Source of the DNA: Cheiracanthium punctorium | Taxonomy: Eukaryota > Arthropoda > Arachnida > Araneae > Cheiracanthiidae | Length of the DNA: 64,000 bases | Reading direction: 5' to 3' | Assembly (NCBI GenBank): GCA_038373885.1 | Contig: JAWZYV010013155.1 | Coordinates: forward strand, 62,001 to 126,000 | Shown here: piece by piece, positions 1 to 9,377 of the stretch | How positions within the stretch are numbered: the first letter of the stretch is position 1 | How the letters are laid out: the number at the start of each line of letters is the position of its first letter | The notes under the pieces: generated by a model | Databases searched by the model: none | The model's input: the letters and a program-made list of their open reading frames with translations, nothing else | Told to the model about the DNA's origin: nothing | Translations under genes and position numbers: made by a program

Positions 1-1015
1 AAAGTTTTGCTGTGGTAAAAGAATTAATACACTCCCAGTGATATAAGAATTTGCAATGTTAAAAGTTCACAAACATATCACTTAAATTTTAGCCTTCCTA
101 CAGAATCTTAGGACCTTTTTACTTTGAAATTTAACCTCACTGAAGCTCTTAAAACTTATTAGTAAATCCTGTTTAAAAGCCTTTTATCTGCAATACAGAC
201 AATATTTTTTCTTTTCAAATCATTTACAAAAAAGTTGCGAATGACGTTTTCTGATTCATTTCTGCCGAAAATTCTCATCGAATAACTTAAATACTTCTTC
301 AAACAGTTCTTCTACCGTCTTGACGCACATCAAAATTTATTAACTAATAAAACAATTTCACCAGCTTTAAAATCGTCTTCGCTCCAAACTGTGCGTACAC
401 AAATTATTATTCCTTTTACAGTTTAATTTTAGCACAAATCATTCTGACACGTGGAATTTTCTTCTGGCAACAGAAATATTAACTTTTATCTTCCAAAGCG
501 GTTTAACTTTTGTAGAACATACATAAATGCGTCGTTTTTCACTTTCTCGTGGGAAATAACACTAAAAGTATGATCGACTGCAGATTGCCCGCTTGCTTCT
601 TTAAAGAAATGGAATGCACGAGATAAAACTACGGTGCAGATTAAAGTGGTGTATGTTTGGAAATGAATGCACTTTCTTTTCAAATGCCTTGTTTTAATGT
701 TTTTGGGAACTTTTTCTTCTCCTCTATCTCTTACGCGAGAATAGACCCTCAGCACCAGATTAATTAGATTAATAGTAGTGTGTTTATGCTAAGTAAATGC
801 AGATAAACTACATTTTGAGTAACTATGATAAGTTCGTTTTTTTCTTTATTTATATTTTGCTAATATATTTTTTTAAACGCAAAGTATTTAATTAGTAAGT
901 CAAAGAAGTAAGTAGGCAGATTGATGTAGGAAATTTGTAATTTTCCTTTGAATCTAAAAAGCACGAAGGCAAATTTTCTTTGGAATACTTGGTTTAAAAT
1001 TATCTAATTATCTAT
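1..1015. other. AT-rich sequence, no gene seen
   Basis: No recognisable domain, RNA or repeat boundary. An 89-codon open frame on the minus strand (486-755) has no motif I know and no sign of being a gene. The block ends in a short TA-rich run where the LTR element has inserted. Confidence 0.5.
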
Positions 1016-1019
1016 ATAT
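1016..1019. repeat. Target-site duplication ATAT, left
   Basis: ATAT directly before the LTR matches ATAT at 8210-8213 directly after the other LTR. The bases beyond do not match. Confidence 0.7.
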
Positions 1020-1120
1020 TGTTGCGGAATTACTCTGCTACTCCTTGGGTTCGTCGTTCTAAAGTCCTGTTGGTGTAAAAAGTTCAAGTAAAAAGTCACT
1101 TGTCAGGATGGAACACAAAC

Positions 1121-1126
1121 TTTATT
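1121..1126 (-). terminator. Poly(A) signal AATAAA in the 3' LTR
   Basis: TTTATT on the plus strand reads AATAAA on the element strand. It lies about 330 nt downstream of the Inr-like site and about 100 nt before the LTR end, the expected place for the R/U5 boundary. The matching copy in the 5' LTR is at 7393-7398. Confidence 0.7.
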
Positions 1127-1656
1127 GCTTCTAGATCTTCGTAGTACAATCAGCTGTACACAATTCACAAGCGCAATCTAGCAATAACGTGCTTTTAACA
1201 ATCCGCTTGGATCAAAAGCTCTCACAAATGCTGTATTTCTCACACCAAAATAAGTCACTTTCACAGGCAAAAATTCCGTAGAAATATTCAAGGGATATAG
1301 TACACAATCCCTTAAGACACAGCAATGAAGAATTTACACACAGCACTTTGAAAACAGCTTCACAAAACAAGCTAAAACACAGCTTCTATAGCACTATCAA
1401 TTCACACAAACGTACCGAGAGCTATTCACACATCGAGCGTTCAGCTCGCACTGACTGGCTTCGGGGCGATGCCCGCTTCTATAAATAGCCGACGCAGGAG
1501 GTACAAGAGGTTTCCAGAAAAGTCAATTTCTCGAGGGTTCTACATAAAGCGTGAATTTTGATTACGTCATAGAAGAGAAATGTTAGGTTATTATGCGTTT
1601 TTAATGCAGGAAAAACAACTTCCAGGCCCCATTGGGAAAATCGCGCCAAATGACCA

Positions 1657-1682
1657 AAAAGTCGCCAAGCTTGGCGACTTTT
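1657..1682. repeat. 26-bp perfect palindrome in the LTR
   Basis: Two 13-bp arms meet without a spacer at 1669/1670 (core GCCAAGCTTGGC). A one-base bulge lets the pairing run a few bases further. Related TTGGCG/CGCCAA motifs follow to about 1710, including GCCAAATTTGGC. The second copy is at 7929-7954. The block lies in U3, upstream of the TATA box, so a dimeric factor site is possible but unproven. Confidence 0.85.
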
Positions 1683-1937
1683 GGCGAAATATCGCCAAAT
1701 TTGGCGCCAAAAATAAGTCCTCAAAAGTGAAGAGATCTAAGCTCTAGGACTAATATTTCTCGAGATTTCTAGAAGCCCATAGAAAAATATATGGGAAAGC
1801 GAAACCTCCGTATCTTCGGTTCTAATTGGCCGATTTTGATGCAACAAAAAGCAAAATTTATCTATTTGAAGCGTAGAATACGAATTTTAAACCATTTTAA
1901 GCCCCAGAGCAGCGGGTTGCCCCGAAAATTCGTAACA

Positions 1938-1950
1938 TTGCCCCCTTCCC
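1938..1950 (-). other. Polypurine tract (plus-strand primer)
   Basis: On the element strand GGGAAGGGGGCAA runs straight into the 3' LTR start TGTTAC. This is the standard position and composition of the PPT. Confidence 0.85.
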
Positions 1951-2307
1951 AAGGACTGCACGTCCCGGGCAGTACAATCCCTAGTTAGGAGGTCACACAG
2001 GTACCTACACTGTATAACACTTAACAAGATCTTAACAACATAATTCAAGCAAGTAATCAATAGCACAATAAGCAAATACACATTAATAAATAAATAATCA
2101 TCATAATAAATAATTACACTGTAATAAGTAATCAATGTAATAACAAATACACATTAATAAAATCCAATATATTACAAATATGCACACTAAACACGGCGTA
2201 AGTGGTGAGAGAAAGAGAGTTGAAGAAAGAGGAAGAGAAGAGAAAGACAGGAAAGAAATGAGAGATGAAAGAAAAGAGGAATTACGCCATAGTGACCATG
2301 GTCTGAG
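1951..2307 (-). other. gag-pol 3' untranslated region
   Basis: Between the gag-pol stop and the PPT there is no envelope or other frame. The part near 2050-2165 holds two imperfect direct repeats of about 40 bp (each has AAATACACATTAATAAA), and about 2207-2276 is GA-rich on the plus strand. Confidence 0.7.
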
Positions 2308-5300
2308 CTAATTACAACCGCGGTAGATGGCTAGCCGATCGTAATGTACAACTCTTGGCTTCGAGTTTGGTGACTTACGAATCCGTACGATGACGTCATT
2401 CAGCCGGTTTAGGACTGTGTAAGGACCGTCCCACGGCGATTGCAGCTTGGGAGACAGGCCTTTCCGTCGAGTAGGATTCCATAGCCAAACTTTGTCACCT
2501 GCGTTGAACTCGTGTCCCGTAGCCTTCGTGTCGTAGCGAGTCTTCATCTTTTCCGTGTTCAGGTTGATCCGCTCCCGAGCAAAATGATGTACATCTTCAA
2601 ACCGTGCCCGAAGGTTTTCCACGTACTCCTCTGGCGATGAAGGCGCATCTGGAGGGCGGCCGAACACTAGATCGGCGGGAAGACGAAGATCTCTGCCGAA
2701 CAGCATCTGGGAAGGTGTGAAGCCTGTAGTCTCATGGACGGCGCTCCTATAGGCCAGCAGGAAGAGGGGGAGTTTCTTGTCCCAGTCCTCTTGATTCCTA
2801 GATACCAGGAGCGAGAGGTTGTTCAAAATTGTGCGATTGAACCTCTCCACCATGCCGTCGGATTGTGGGTGTAAAGGCGTAGTCTGGGTTTTGTCCATTC
2901 CGAGAAGTTGGCATAGTCCTTTAAAGACTGCAGAGGTAAAGTTCGTTCCTTGGTCGGAATGAAGTTGCAGAGGGGTTCCATATCTGGAAATCCATTCTTG
3001 CACCAGTACCTCTGCTACGGTCGTAGTTTCTTGATCGGGAATAGGAAACGCTTCGGGCCATTTAGAGAAGTAGTCAATGACAACTAGGATGTATTTGTTG
3101 CCATCCGAAGTTCGCGGAAGAGGTCCCAGGATGTCGAGAGCAATCCTCTCAAAAGGCGCTCCTACATTATAACGATGTAGTCTTCCACGGCTTCGTTTCT
3201 TCGGGCCTTTACGGGCGGCACAGGCGTCACAAGCTTGACACCACTTTTCGACGTCGCCTCGAGCCCTGACCCAGTAGAAGCGCTCGCGAACTTTCTGCAG
3301 GGTCTTCATTACGCCAAAATGGCCCCCAGTTAAGCCATTATGAAGTTCTTCTAGAACCTTCGGAATCCTCGAGCGAGGGAGTACTAACTGCCATCGGAGC
3401 ATCTTGCCGTCGTCCGACTCCCATTTACGATACAGGACTCCATTTCTCAGGCGAAGCGAATCCCATAAAGCCCAGTACTGTTTTGTTGCCGGACTGTAAG
3501 ATGATATTTCCTGCCAACTGGGCTTAGCGCTGGATTTTTCCATAAATTCTACGATAGGTTTGATGTCGCTGTCTGCTAATTGGTCCGCCCGAACATTTTC
3601 GTCACTCCAGGGATCTTGGGATGGTGTCGATGATGTAACTTGGCGGACAACGGGATGTTTCAGATGGTAATTTTTCTCTGCCCTAGAGCAATAGCGACAG
3701 CTGTCTATACAGGGCCTTCTTGACAGAGCATCTGCATTTCCATGAGATGCCCCTTTCCGATGACGTATCTCGATGTCATATTCTTGTAATCGCTGTATCC
3801 ACCTGGCTATTTGGCCCTCTGGATTCTTGAAATTTAGAAGCCAGGTTAAAGAGGCATGGTCCGTTCGGAGCAGGAACTTTCGGCCGTACAGGTAATGATG
3901 GAAGTGCTCCACGGCCTTAATGATAGCAAGGAGTTCCTTTCTCGTAACACAATAGTTACGTTCTGCCTTTGAAAGGCATTTGCTCCAGTAAGCAATGACG
4001 TGTTCTTGGCCATCTATCTCCTGGGACAAAACTGCTCCAACACTCTCCTTACTTGCGTCTGTGTCCAGGATAAATGGCTTGTCAGGGTGAGGATACGACA
4101 GGATCGGCGAAGATGTTAAAGCCGTCTTCAGTTCGTTGAATGCGTCCTCACATTCCTCAGTCCATAGAAATTTCTGTCCAGTCTCGGTCAATTTGTGAAG
4201 AGGTCTTGCAATTTGAGAAAAGCCCTTCACGAATTTTCGATAGTAAGTACACAGACCGAGAAAACTTCTTAAGTCATGGGTGTTCTCGGGACGACTCCAG
4301 TTCTGGACTGCGGACGTCTTTTCGGGATCGGTTCGGACTCCGTGGGCGGATATTATGTGCCCGAGGTAACGTACTTCCCGACGAAACAAATTACACTTCG
4401 ATGGACTTAGTTTCAAGTTTGCCTCTTTTAATTTCTGCAGTACCTTTCGAATGTTCTCGAGATGCTCTTCGAAAGTCCTTCCGACGATGATGATATCGTC
4501 CAAATAAACGAGACATGCTTCGTAGGAAAGTCCCCTCAACACTGTCTCCATTAGACGCTCGAATGTAGCCGGTGCGTTGCAGAGTCCAAAAGGCATAACT
4601 TTGAACTGCCACAATCCTTGTCCCGTGGTGAACGCAGTCTTTTCACGGTCATCGGGATGGATTTCTACTTGCCAGTAGCCACTCTTGAGATCCAGAGTGG
4701 AGAACCATTCGTTTCCCGATAAAGTGTCCAATGTGTCGTCTATCCTGGGAAGAGGGTAGCTGTCTTTCTTGGTAATGTCATTCAGACGTCTATAGTCAAC
4801 GCAGAACCGGGTGGAACCATCTTTCTTTCGGACCAAAACAATCGGCGAGGCCCACGGACTAGTCGATGGCTCGATGACGTCATCACGCTGCATCTCCTCT
4901 AAAAGTCTGCTAACTTCTTCTTGCTTAGCAAACGGCAGCCGCCTAGGATGCTGCTTGATGGGAGAATGGTTGCTTGTGTCTATTCTATGTTGCGTTAACC
5001 TCGTACGGCCAAAGTCACCGGAAGTACGAGAGAAGAGGTCTTCAAATTCAGCTATTACTTTCTCTGCAGCGCTTCTCTGTTCTGCCGTTAACTCCACGTC
5101 CTGTAATAATTCCTTCGTCAGGCACTCGGAAGATTTAGCTGTCGTTTGGTTGATGTTCTTATTAATGCAGGTAACAGGAGTGCATGTCGCCAACACTTCA
5201 TTTTTCTTTATCACCTTCGACTTGTCCGTCACATTTACTACTCTAACTGGAATTTCTGTTCTCGACAAGTCCACAAGTGTTGCTCCCACAAGTACTCCTC

Positions 5301-7242
5301 TGACGGAATCACTATTGCTTGGGTGTTCGATTAATCCAAAACGGAATTTATTGCTTTCTTTTACTGTTCCAGAAATTATTGAATCAGTTCTGGGAGGTAG
5401 AGTGATATCAGTCTGGGCTATTATTTGCTGAACAGGCAAAACAGTTTCATTTCTAATATCAAACGCAGCTATTTCTTCCGAGTCTGAACAAAGCTCATTA
5501 TTCTTAAAGTCCAAATTAAATTTGTGTGATTTTAAAAAGTCCAGTCCGAGAATAAAAGAGTCTGTAATATTGGCGACATATACCACATGGTCGTATCTGG
5601 CATTTCCAAACGTGATTTCTACTTGCGCTTTTCCGCCCACTTCGATCTTGTCACCTGTCACAGTCTGGAGGGTCAGCGAGGGCGAAGTCCAGATAATCTT
5701 CAAATTTAATTTCTTGGCCAGATCCGTCCTTATGATGGTTACGTTCGCTCTAGTATCAATCACCATGTGGCATGGGGAACTATTAACATATCCCAGTACG
5801 AAGAGTCCATTACTGCCGCCATTCACTGATGAAATCTGCAAGACTTTCAAACGGGGCTTTTGAATATCCTGAAAGTCGTCTCTTTTCTGTCTTCCTTCAT
5901 GGGCTTCTCTGGTGCATTGATAACAGCGATCTTTACGACGAGAGTTCTTTTGTGCGTCACAGTATTTTCGTAAATGCCCCTCGCTGTTGCACTTCGAACA
6001 TTTTACTTTCTTTGGGATATCTCTCGTTCTATCGGATCTAAATTTTCGCTCTATGAGATCTTCAATTCTCTTCAATCTGTTCTCGACGCTCTCTGTGTCT
6101 TTGTCAGCTTCCTCTTGGACCGTGACCGCTCTGACAGCATGCCGATCTTTTCTCACGGCCCGCTGGGCTGTCTCTAGCTTCATTGCAAACACCAGAGCAG
6201 ACTTCAAATCCTGATAATCCTCCAACATGAGTGCCTTTTGGGTTTCTGGATCACGGATGGCTTCAATAAAATGACGCACCCCCATTTCTTCTCGGACATT
6301 ATCAAGGTGGTCCATGTAGGCTAGATGACACAGCCTATCTATGTCCGAAGCCAGCTCTTGAAGGGTCTCGCCAGATCTCTGCATCCTTGACTTAAGTTGG
6401 ATTCTACTATATTCTTTCTGGCACTTCTCTCCGAATTTCATCTCCAAGGCACTGGCAAGGGCGTCAAAATCTCCTATCTTCGTCGCTCCGATAGTTTGCA
6501 ATACATTAATTGCATCTCCGCTAAGGGAAGCGGCCAGTTGATTAGCTTTCTCGGACTCGCTCCAACCATTGGCTCTGGCGACGATCGAGAATTGGGTCTT
6601 GTAAGCTTCCCAGGGAGTCTTTCCGTCATAGGCAGTAAGTTTCACTGCTGGGCGGTGTGACGACAGTCTGATGTTTTCCGGTAACTTTCCCAGCTTGACG
6701 AGAGAGTCCAATTTTTCTTCCATTTTAGCTTCACATTCTTCCCGTATCTTCGAAACTATATTTTCTTTCCAATCCAATTTGTCCTCGATTTTATTATTAA
6801 ATTCTTCACGTAATTCTTTCATGTTTCTTGCTTGGCTTTCTTCTAGTATCGACATTCTTTTCTCCATTTCCTCATGATTTTTCTCTACTTTTTCCAGTCC
6901 GGATTTCATTTCTTCCAGCCCGGCTTCTATTTTTCTATCGAGTCCGGATTTCATCTCGTCGTGTGCGGCTCTTAACTCCTCCAATTCCATTTTCACTTCA
7001 TTGTGTGCGGCCTTTAACTCCTCCAATCCGGTTTTTGTCTGTTCTTGTCCGGCTTCAATTTTCTTCTCTAAATCCGCCTTCATCTGTTCTTGTCCGGCTT
7101 TCATCTCGTCTTGTCCGGCTTTCATCTCGTCTTGTCCGGCTTTCATTTCTTTTTTTATCTCATCTTGTCCGGATTTCATTTCCTGCATCATATTCATGAG
7201 CTTTTGAAGTTGTTCTTCCATTTTTTGTCTAGTCAAAGCCAT
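2308..7242 (-). CDS. gag-pol: Gag-Pol polyprotein, Ty3/gypsy type
   Basis: One uninterrupted frame of 1644 codons, with gag and pol fused and no frameshift. Residues 1-180 are a charged coiled coil with a seven-residue MKAGQDE-type repeat. A gag-like region follows. A CCHC zinc knuckle spans 415-428 (C-X2-C-X4-H-X4-C). The protease region holds D496-T-R-A, where the family has a small glycine at the third place; R498 (codon 5749-5751) probably disables it. Reverse transcriptase covers roughly 780-970, with YLDD at 913-916. RNase H has TDAS and TDHASL. Integrase has H1301, H1308, C1335, C1338 and D1370, D1430, E1466 (35 residues between the last two), then a GPY-like end. The start was chosen because it is the first ATG, about 30 nt after the PBS. 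Apart from R498 the catalytic residues I checked are present. Confidence 0.96.
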   Translation of the reverse strand: MALTRQKMEEQLQKLMNMMQEMKSGQDEIKKEMKAGQDEMKAGQDEMKAGQEQMKADLEKKIEAGQEQTKTGLEELKAAHNEVKMELEELRAAHDEMKSGLDRKIEAGLEEMKSGLEKVEKNHEEMEKRMSILEESQARNMKELREEFNNKIEDKLDWKENIVSKIREECEAKMEEKLDSLVKLGKLPENIRLSSHRPAVKLTAYDGKTPWEAYKTQFSIVARANGWSESEKANQLAASLSGDAINVLQTIGATKIGDFDALASALEMKFGEKCQKEYSRIQLKSRMQRSGETLQELASDIDRLCHLAYMDHLDNVREEMGVRHFIEAIRDPETQKALMLEDYQDLKSALVFAMKLETAQRAVRKDRHAVRAVTVQEEADKDTESVENRLKRIEDLIERKFRSDRTRDIPKKVKCSKCNSEGHLRKYCDAQKNSRRKDRCYQCTREAHEGRQKRDDFQDIQKPRLKVLQISSVNGGSNGLFVLGYVNSSPCHMVIDTRANVTIIRTDLAKKLNLKIIWTSPSLTLQTVTGDKIEVGGKAQVEITFGNARYDHVVYVANITDSFILGLDFLKSHKFNLDFKNNELCSDSEEIAAFDIRNETVLPVQQIIAQTDITLPPRTDSIISGTVKESNKFRFGLIEHPSNSDSVRGVLVGATLVDLSRTEIPVRVVNVTDKSKVIKKNEVLATCTPVTCINKNINQTTAKSSECLTKELLQDVELTAEQRSAAEKVIAEFEDLFSRTSGDFGRTRLTQHRIDTSNHSPIKQHPRRLPFAKQEEVSRLLEEMQRDDVIEPSTSPWASPIVLVRKKDGSTRFCVDYRRLNDITKKDSYPLPRIDDTLDTLSGNEWFSTLDLKSGYWQVEIHPDDREKTAFTTGQGLWQFKVMPFGLCNAPATFERLMETVLRGLSYEACLVYLDDIIIVGRTFEEHLENIRKVLQKLKEANLKLSPSKCNLFRREVRYLGHIISAHGVRTDPEKTSAVQNWSRPENTHDLRSFLGLCTYYRKFVKGFSQIARPLHKLTETGQKFLWTEECEDAFNELKTALTSSPILSYPHPDKPFILDTDASKESVGAVLSQEIDGQEHVIAYWSKCLSKAERNYCVTRKELLAIIKAVEHFHHYLYGRKFLLRTDHASLTWLLNFKNPEGQIARWIQRLQEYDIEIRHRKGASHGNADALSRRPCIDSCRYCSRAEKNYHLKHPVVRQVTSSTPSQDPWSDENVRADQLADSDIKPIVEFMEKSSAKPSWQEISSYSPATKQYWALWDSLRLRNGVLYRKWESDDGKMLRWQLVLPRSRIPKVLEELHNGLTGGHFGVMKTLQKVRERFYWVRARGDVEKWCQACDACAARKGPKKRSRGRLHRYNVGAPFERIALDILGPLPRTSDGNKYILVVIDYFSKWPEAFPIPDQETTTVAEVLVQEWISRYGTPLQLHSDQGTNFTSAVFKGLCQLLGMDKTQTTPLHPQSDGMVERFNRTILNNLSLLVSRNQEDWDKKLPLFLLAYRSAVHETTGFTPSQMLFGRDLRLPADLVFGRPPDAPSSPEEYVENLRARFEDVHHFARERINLNTEKMKTRYDTKATGHEFNAGDKVWLWNPTRRKGLSPKLQSPWDGPYTVLNRLNDVIVRIRKSPNSKPRVVHYDRLAIYRGCN

Positions 7243-7272
7243 AAACTGGAAAATTAAAGTCCTTCTTTAGAA

Positions 7273-7289
7273 CCCCGATTCTGACACCA
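7273..7289 (-). other. Primer binding site, tRNA-Leu-like
   Basis: On the element strand the 5' LTR ends at 7292. After two Ts the sequence TGGTGTCAGAATCGGGG begins, the complement of a tRNA 3' end ...TTCTGACACCA. That acceptor end fits arthropod tRNA-Leu species as I remember them. The tRNA assignment is an inference; the PBS position is seen. Confidence 0.75.
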
Positions 7290-7291
7290 AA

Positions 7292-8209
7292 TGTTGCGGA
7301 ATTACTCTGCTACTCCTTGGGTTCGTCGTTCTAAAGTCCTGTTGGTGTAAAAAGTTCAAGTAAAAAGTCACTTGTCAGGATGGAACACAAACTTTATTGC
7401 TTCTAGATCTTCGTAGTACAATCAGCTGTACACAATTCACAAGCGCAATCTAGCAATAACGTGCTTTTAACAATCCGCTTGGATCAAAAGCTCTCACAAA
7501 TGCTGTATTTCTCACACCAAAATAAGTCACTTTCACAGGCAAAAATTCCGTAGAAATATTCAAGGGATATAGTACACAATCCCTTAAGACACAGCAATGA
7601 AGAATTTACACACAGCACTTTGAAAACAGCTTCACAAAACAAGCTAAAACACAGCTTCTATAGCACTATCAATTCACACAAACGTACCGAGAGCTATTCA
7701 CACATCGAGCGTTCAGCTCGCACTGACTGGCTTCGGGGCGATGCCCGCTTCTATAAATAGCCGACGCAGGAGGTACAAGAGGTTTCCAGAAAAGTCAATT
7801 TCTCGAGGGTTCTACATAAAGCGTGAATTTTGATTACGTCATAGAAGAGAAATGTTAGGTTATTATGCGTTTTTAATGCAGGAAAAACAACTTCCAGGCC
7901 CCATTGGGAAAATCGCGCCAAATGACCAAAAAGTCGCCAAGCTTGGCGACTTTTGGCGAAATATCGCCAAATTTGGCGCCAAAAATAAGTCCTCAAAAGT
8001 GAAGAGATCTAAGCTCTAGGACTAATATTTCTCGAGATTTCTAGAAGCCCATAGAAAAATATATGGGAAAGCGAAACCTCCGTATCTCCGGTTCTAATTG
8101 GCCGATTTTGATGCAACAAAAAGCAAAATTTATCTATTTGAAGCGTAGAATACGAATTTTAAACCATTTTAAGCCCCAGAGCAGCGGGTTGCCCCGAAAA
8201 TTCGTAACA
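7292..8209 (-). repeat. 5' LTR of the gypsy element
   Basis: 918 bp and the promoter copy of the LTR. It differs visibly from 1020-1937 only at 8088. The palindromic block is at 7912-7984, the TATA-like box at 7752-7759 and AATAAA at 7393-7398. Confidence 0.97.
7722..7759 (-). promoter_or_regulatory. LTR core promoter: TATA-like box plus Inr
   Basis: On the element strand TATTTATA (7759-7752) is followed by TCAGT (7726-7722), the arthropod initiator consensus. The A of the initiator lies 35 nt after the first base of the box, a normal TATA-Inr spacing. The predicted start is near 7724. Confidence 0.6.
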
Positions 8210-8213
8210 ATAT
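8210..8213. repeat. Target-site duplication ATAT, right
   Basis: Matches 1016-1019. It runs into the TATC microsatellite. Confidence 0.7.
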
Positions 8214-8250
8214 CTATCTATCTATCTTTACACACACACACATATATATG
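8211..8250. repeat. Compound microsatellite (TATC/AC/AT)
   Basis: TATC repeats, then CA repeats, then TA repeats, directly beside the LTR element. Confidence 0.9.
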
Positions 8251-8777
8251 CACTGAAAAAAAATTACCTGCATTACAGAACAACGTGTGGGTAAACGTAA
8301 CGCCAACAAGTTGCGGTGTAAGGCAGTCAATTTACTGTGCAAAGTTCTTCATGATTTGCTTATCAACTTGATTACGTCATTTCGTGAGTCGATTTACAAC
8401 ACACAGTGCTATACTCCAAAGCTGCAGTACTTGTGCTGTGTTATTTTTCAACAATATGAGTGGTAAAATTAGAGGTATGTCTTACAATGTACACATATTT
8501 AATTTAAAAAAGTGTACAGAATGTACAAAGAGCATGTACAGAGCTTGTATAGATTATATCAGAGTTGCTAACTTGTCCCGATTCTGCCGGAACAATCCAG
8601 ATTTCATTGATATTGACCCACGTCCTATCTAGTTTGTCCCGATTTTTGAGCATGATAACCGACGATCGCTCGGTTCGTTCAGACATTTCTTTGGGATGCT
8701 GCTTTTTTTTGGTATTTGATTCGGAAGAAGGATTTTCTAATAGTGAACTTCGAAGACTACTGTCTCTAAAGAATATA
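8251..8777. other. No gene recognised
   Basis: An 82-codon open frame (8384-8632, plus) has several cysteines but no motif I recognise. Nothing else stands out. Confidence 0.4.
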
Positions 8778-9343
8778 CAGGGTGTCCGAAAAGTCCTTGA
8801 CATGTTTCAAAGAATCACAGAAAAGCGACATGTTGTTGTAGGAATATGCGGTTCACACAATAATGCTTCACAGAATTTTTCCGTCATTGCCAGACGTTTT
8901 TCCATCTTAAAACGAATTACTTACAAAATGTTTTAACAGATGGCGCTGCATCTCCAGTTTCAGCAATGAGAGTCAATAGGGATTTTTCTTGAGTTTTAAC
9001 CAGCATTGACAGTGAGGGGATATTCATTCTAGCTATGGTGACTGCAACTGAGAAAGCACACTGCGTAGGTTGGTATTTCGAATCGAAATCCATAACTGCA
9101 GTTCAGAGAAAGTTTTGTAACTTGTTTAAGAAAAACCCTCGGAGCCGAAACAGCATTTACGTCTGGCATGAAAACTTTTTAGAGACTGGAAGCGTTTTAG
9201 ATAGGGAAAGAAGTGGTCGGCCACGAAGATCGGATGAGTCTGTACAGGACAAGGAAATGAATGACTTGAGTATATGGGATGAACTTGAGTACCGTTTAGA
9301 TGTGGTTTGAGCAACTAAATGTGCACACATTGAGTTCTGGTAA
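8778..9343 (+). mobile_element. Internally deleted mariner-like element
   Basis: It begins after a TA with CAGGGTGTCCGAAAAGTCC, a terminal sequence common to Tc1/mariner-related elements whose transposase starts with an HTH of the DUF4817 type. The transposase remnant inside (9035-9343) joins the extreme N-terminus to the extreme C-terminus. I found no matching inverted repeat on the right; a separate hairpin element begins 35 bp later. Confidence 0.65.
9035..9343 (+). pseudogene. Transposase remnant: HTH head joined to C-terminal tail
   Basis: Codons 1-75 form the head domain: MVTATEKAHCVGWYFES, VQRKFCNLFKKNPRSRNSI, then the basic SGRPRRSDESV linker. The next residues, WDELEYRLDVV then ATKCAHIEFW, resemble the last residues of the same transposase family. 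All the catalytic DDE core is missing. A TGA at 9308-9310 interrupts the tail, and reading through it leads to a natural-looking stop at 9341-9343. The tail assignment is from memory of the family; the head is the more certain part. It cannot be an active transposase, though it could still encode a small DNA-binding peptide. Confidence 0.7.
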
Positions 9344-9377
9344 CGAAAAGTATTGCTTTCTGCTTAATAAAATGGTT

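Larger units (their letters stand above)
1020..1937 (-). repeat. 3' LTR of the gypsy element
   Basis: 918 bp. By eye it is the same as 7292-8209 except at 1816 (T here, C at 8088). In minus orientation U3 is at the high-coordinate end. It contains the palindromic TTGGCG block (1640-1712), a TATA-like box (1480-1487), an Inr-like TCAGT (1450-1454) and an AATAAA signal (1121-1126). The 81-codon minus-strand open frame in it (1479-1724) recurs in the other LTR and is not a gene. Confidence 0.97.
1016..8213 (-). mobile_element. Complete Ty3/gypsy LTR retrotransposon
   Basis: Two 918-bp direct LTRs (1020-1937 and 7292-8209) flank an internal region with a primer binding site, one long gag-pol frame and a polypurine tract, all in minus-strand order. 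The LTR ends are TGTTAC...GCAACA on the coding strand, and a 4-bp ATAT duplication flanks the whole (1016-1019, 8210-8213). The target was TA/TATC-rich, so the ATAT match alone is weak, but the LTR ends fix it. The order protease, reverse transcriptase, RNase H, integrase places it in Ty3/gypsy rather than copia. No envelope frame lies between gag-pol and the PPT. Near-identical LTRs indicate a recent insertion. Confidence 0.97.

Noticed and set aside
1479..1724. 81-codon frame repeated in both LTRs
   Set aside because: It is identical because the LTRs are identical; it spans the palindromic promoter region and has no known domain.
4811..5431. 206-codon plus-strand frame inside gag-pol
   Set aside because: It lies opposite the intact gag-pol frame and has no motif; several other frames on that stretch are of the same kind.
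7292..8209. Envelope gene making the gypsy element an errantivirus
   Set aside because: The space between gag-pol and the PPT is only about 360 bp and has no long frame.
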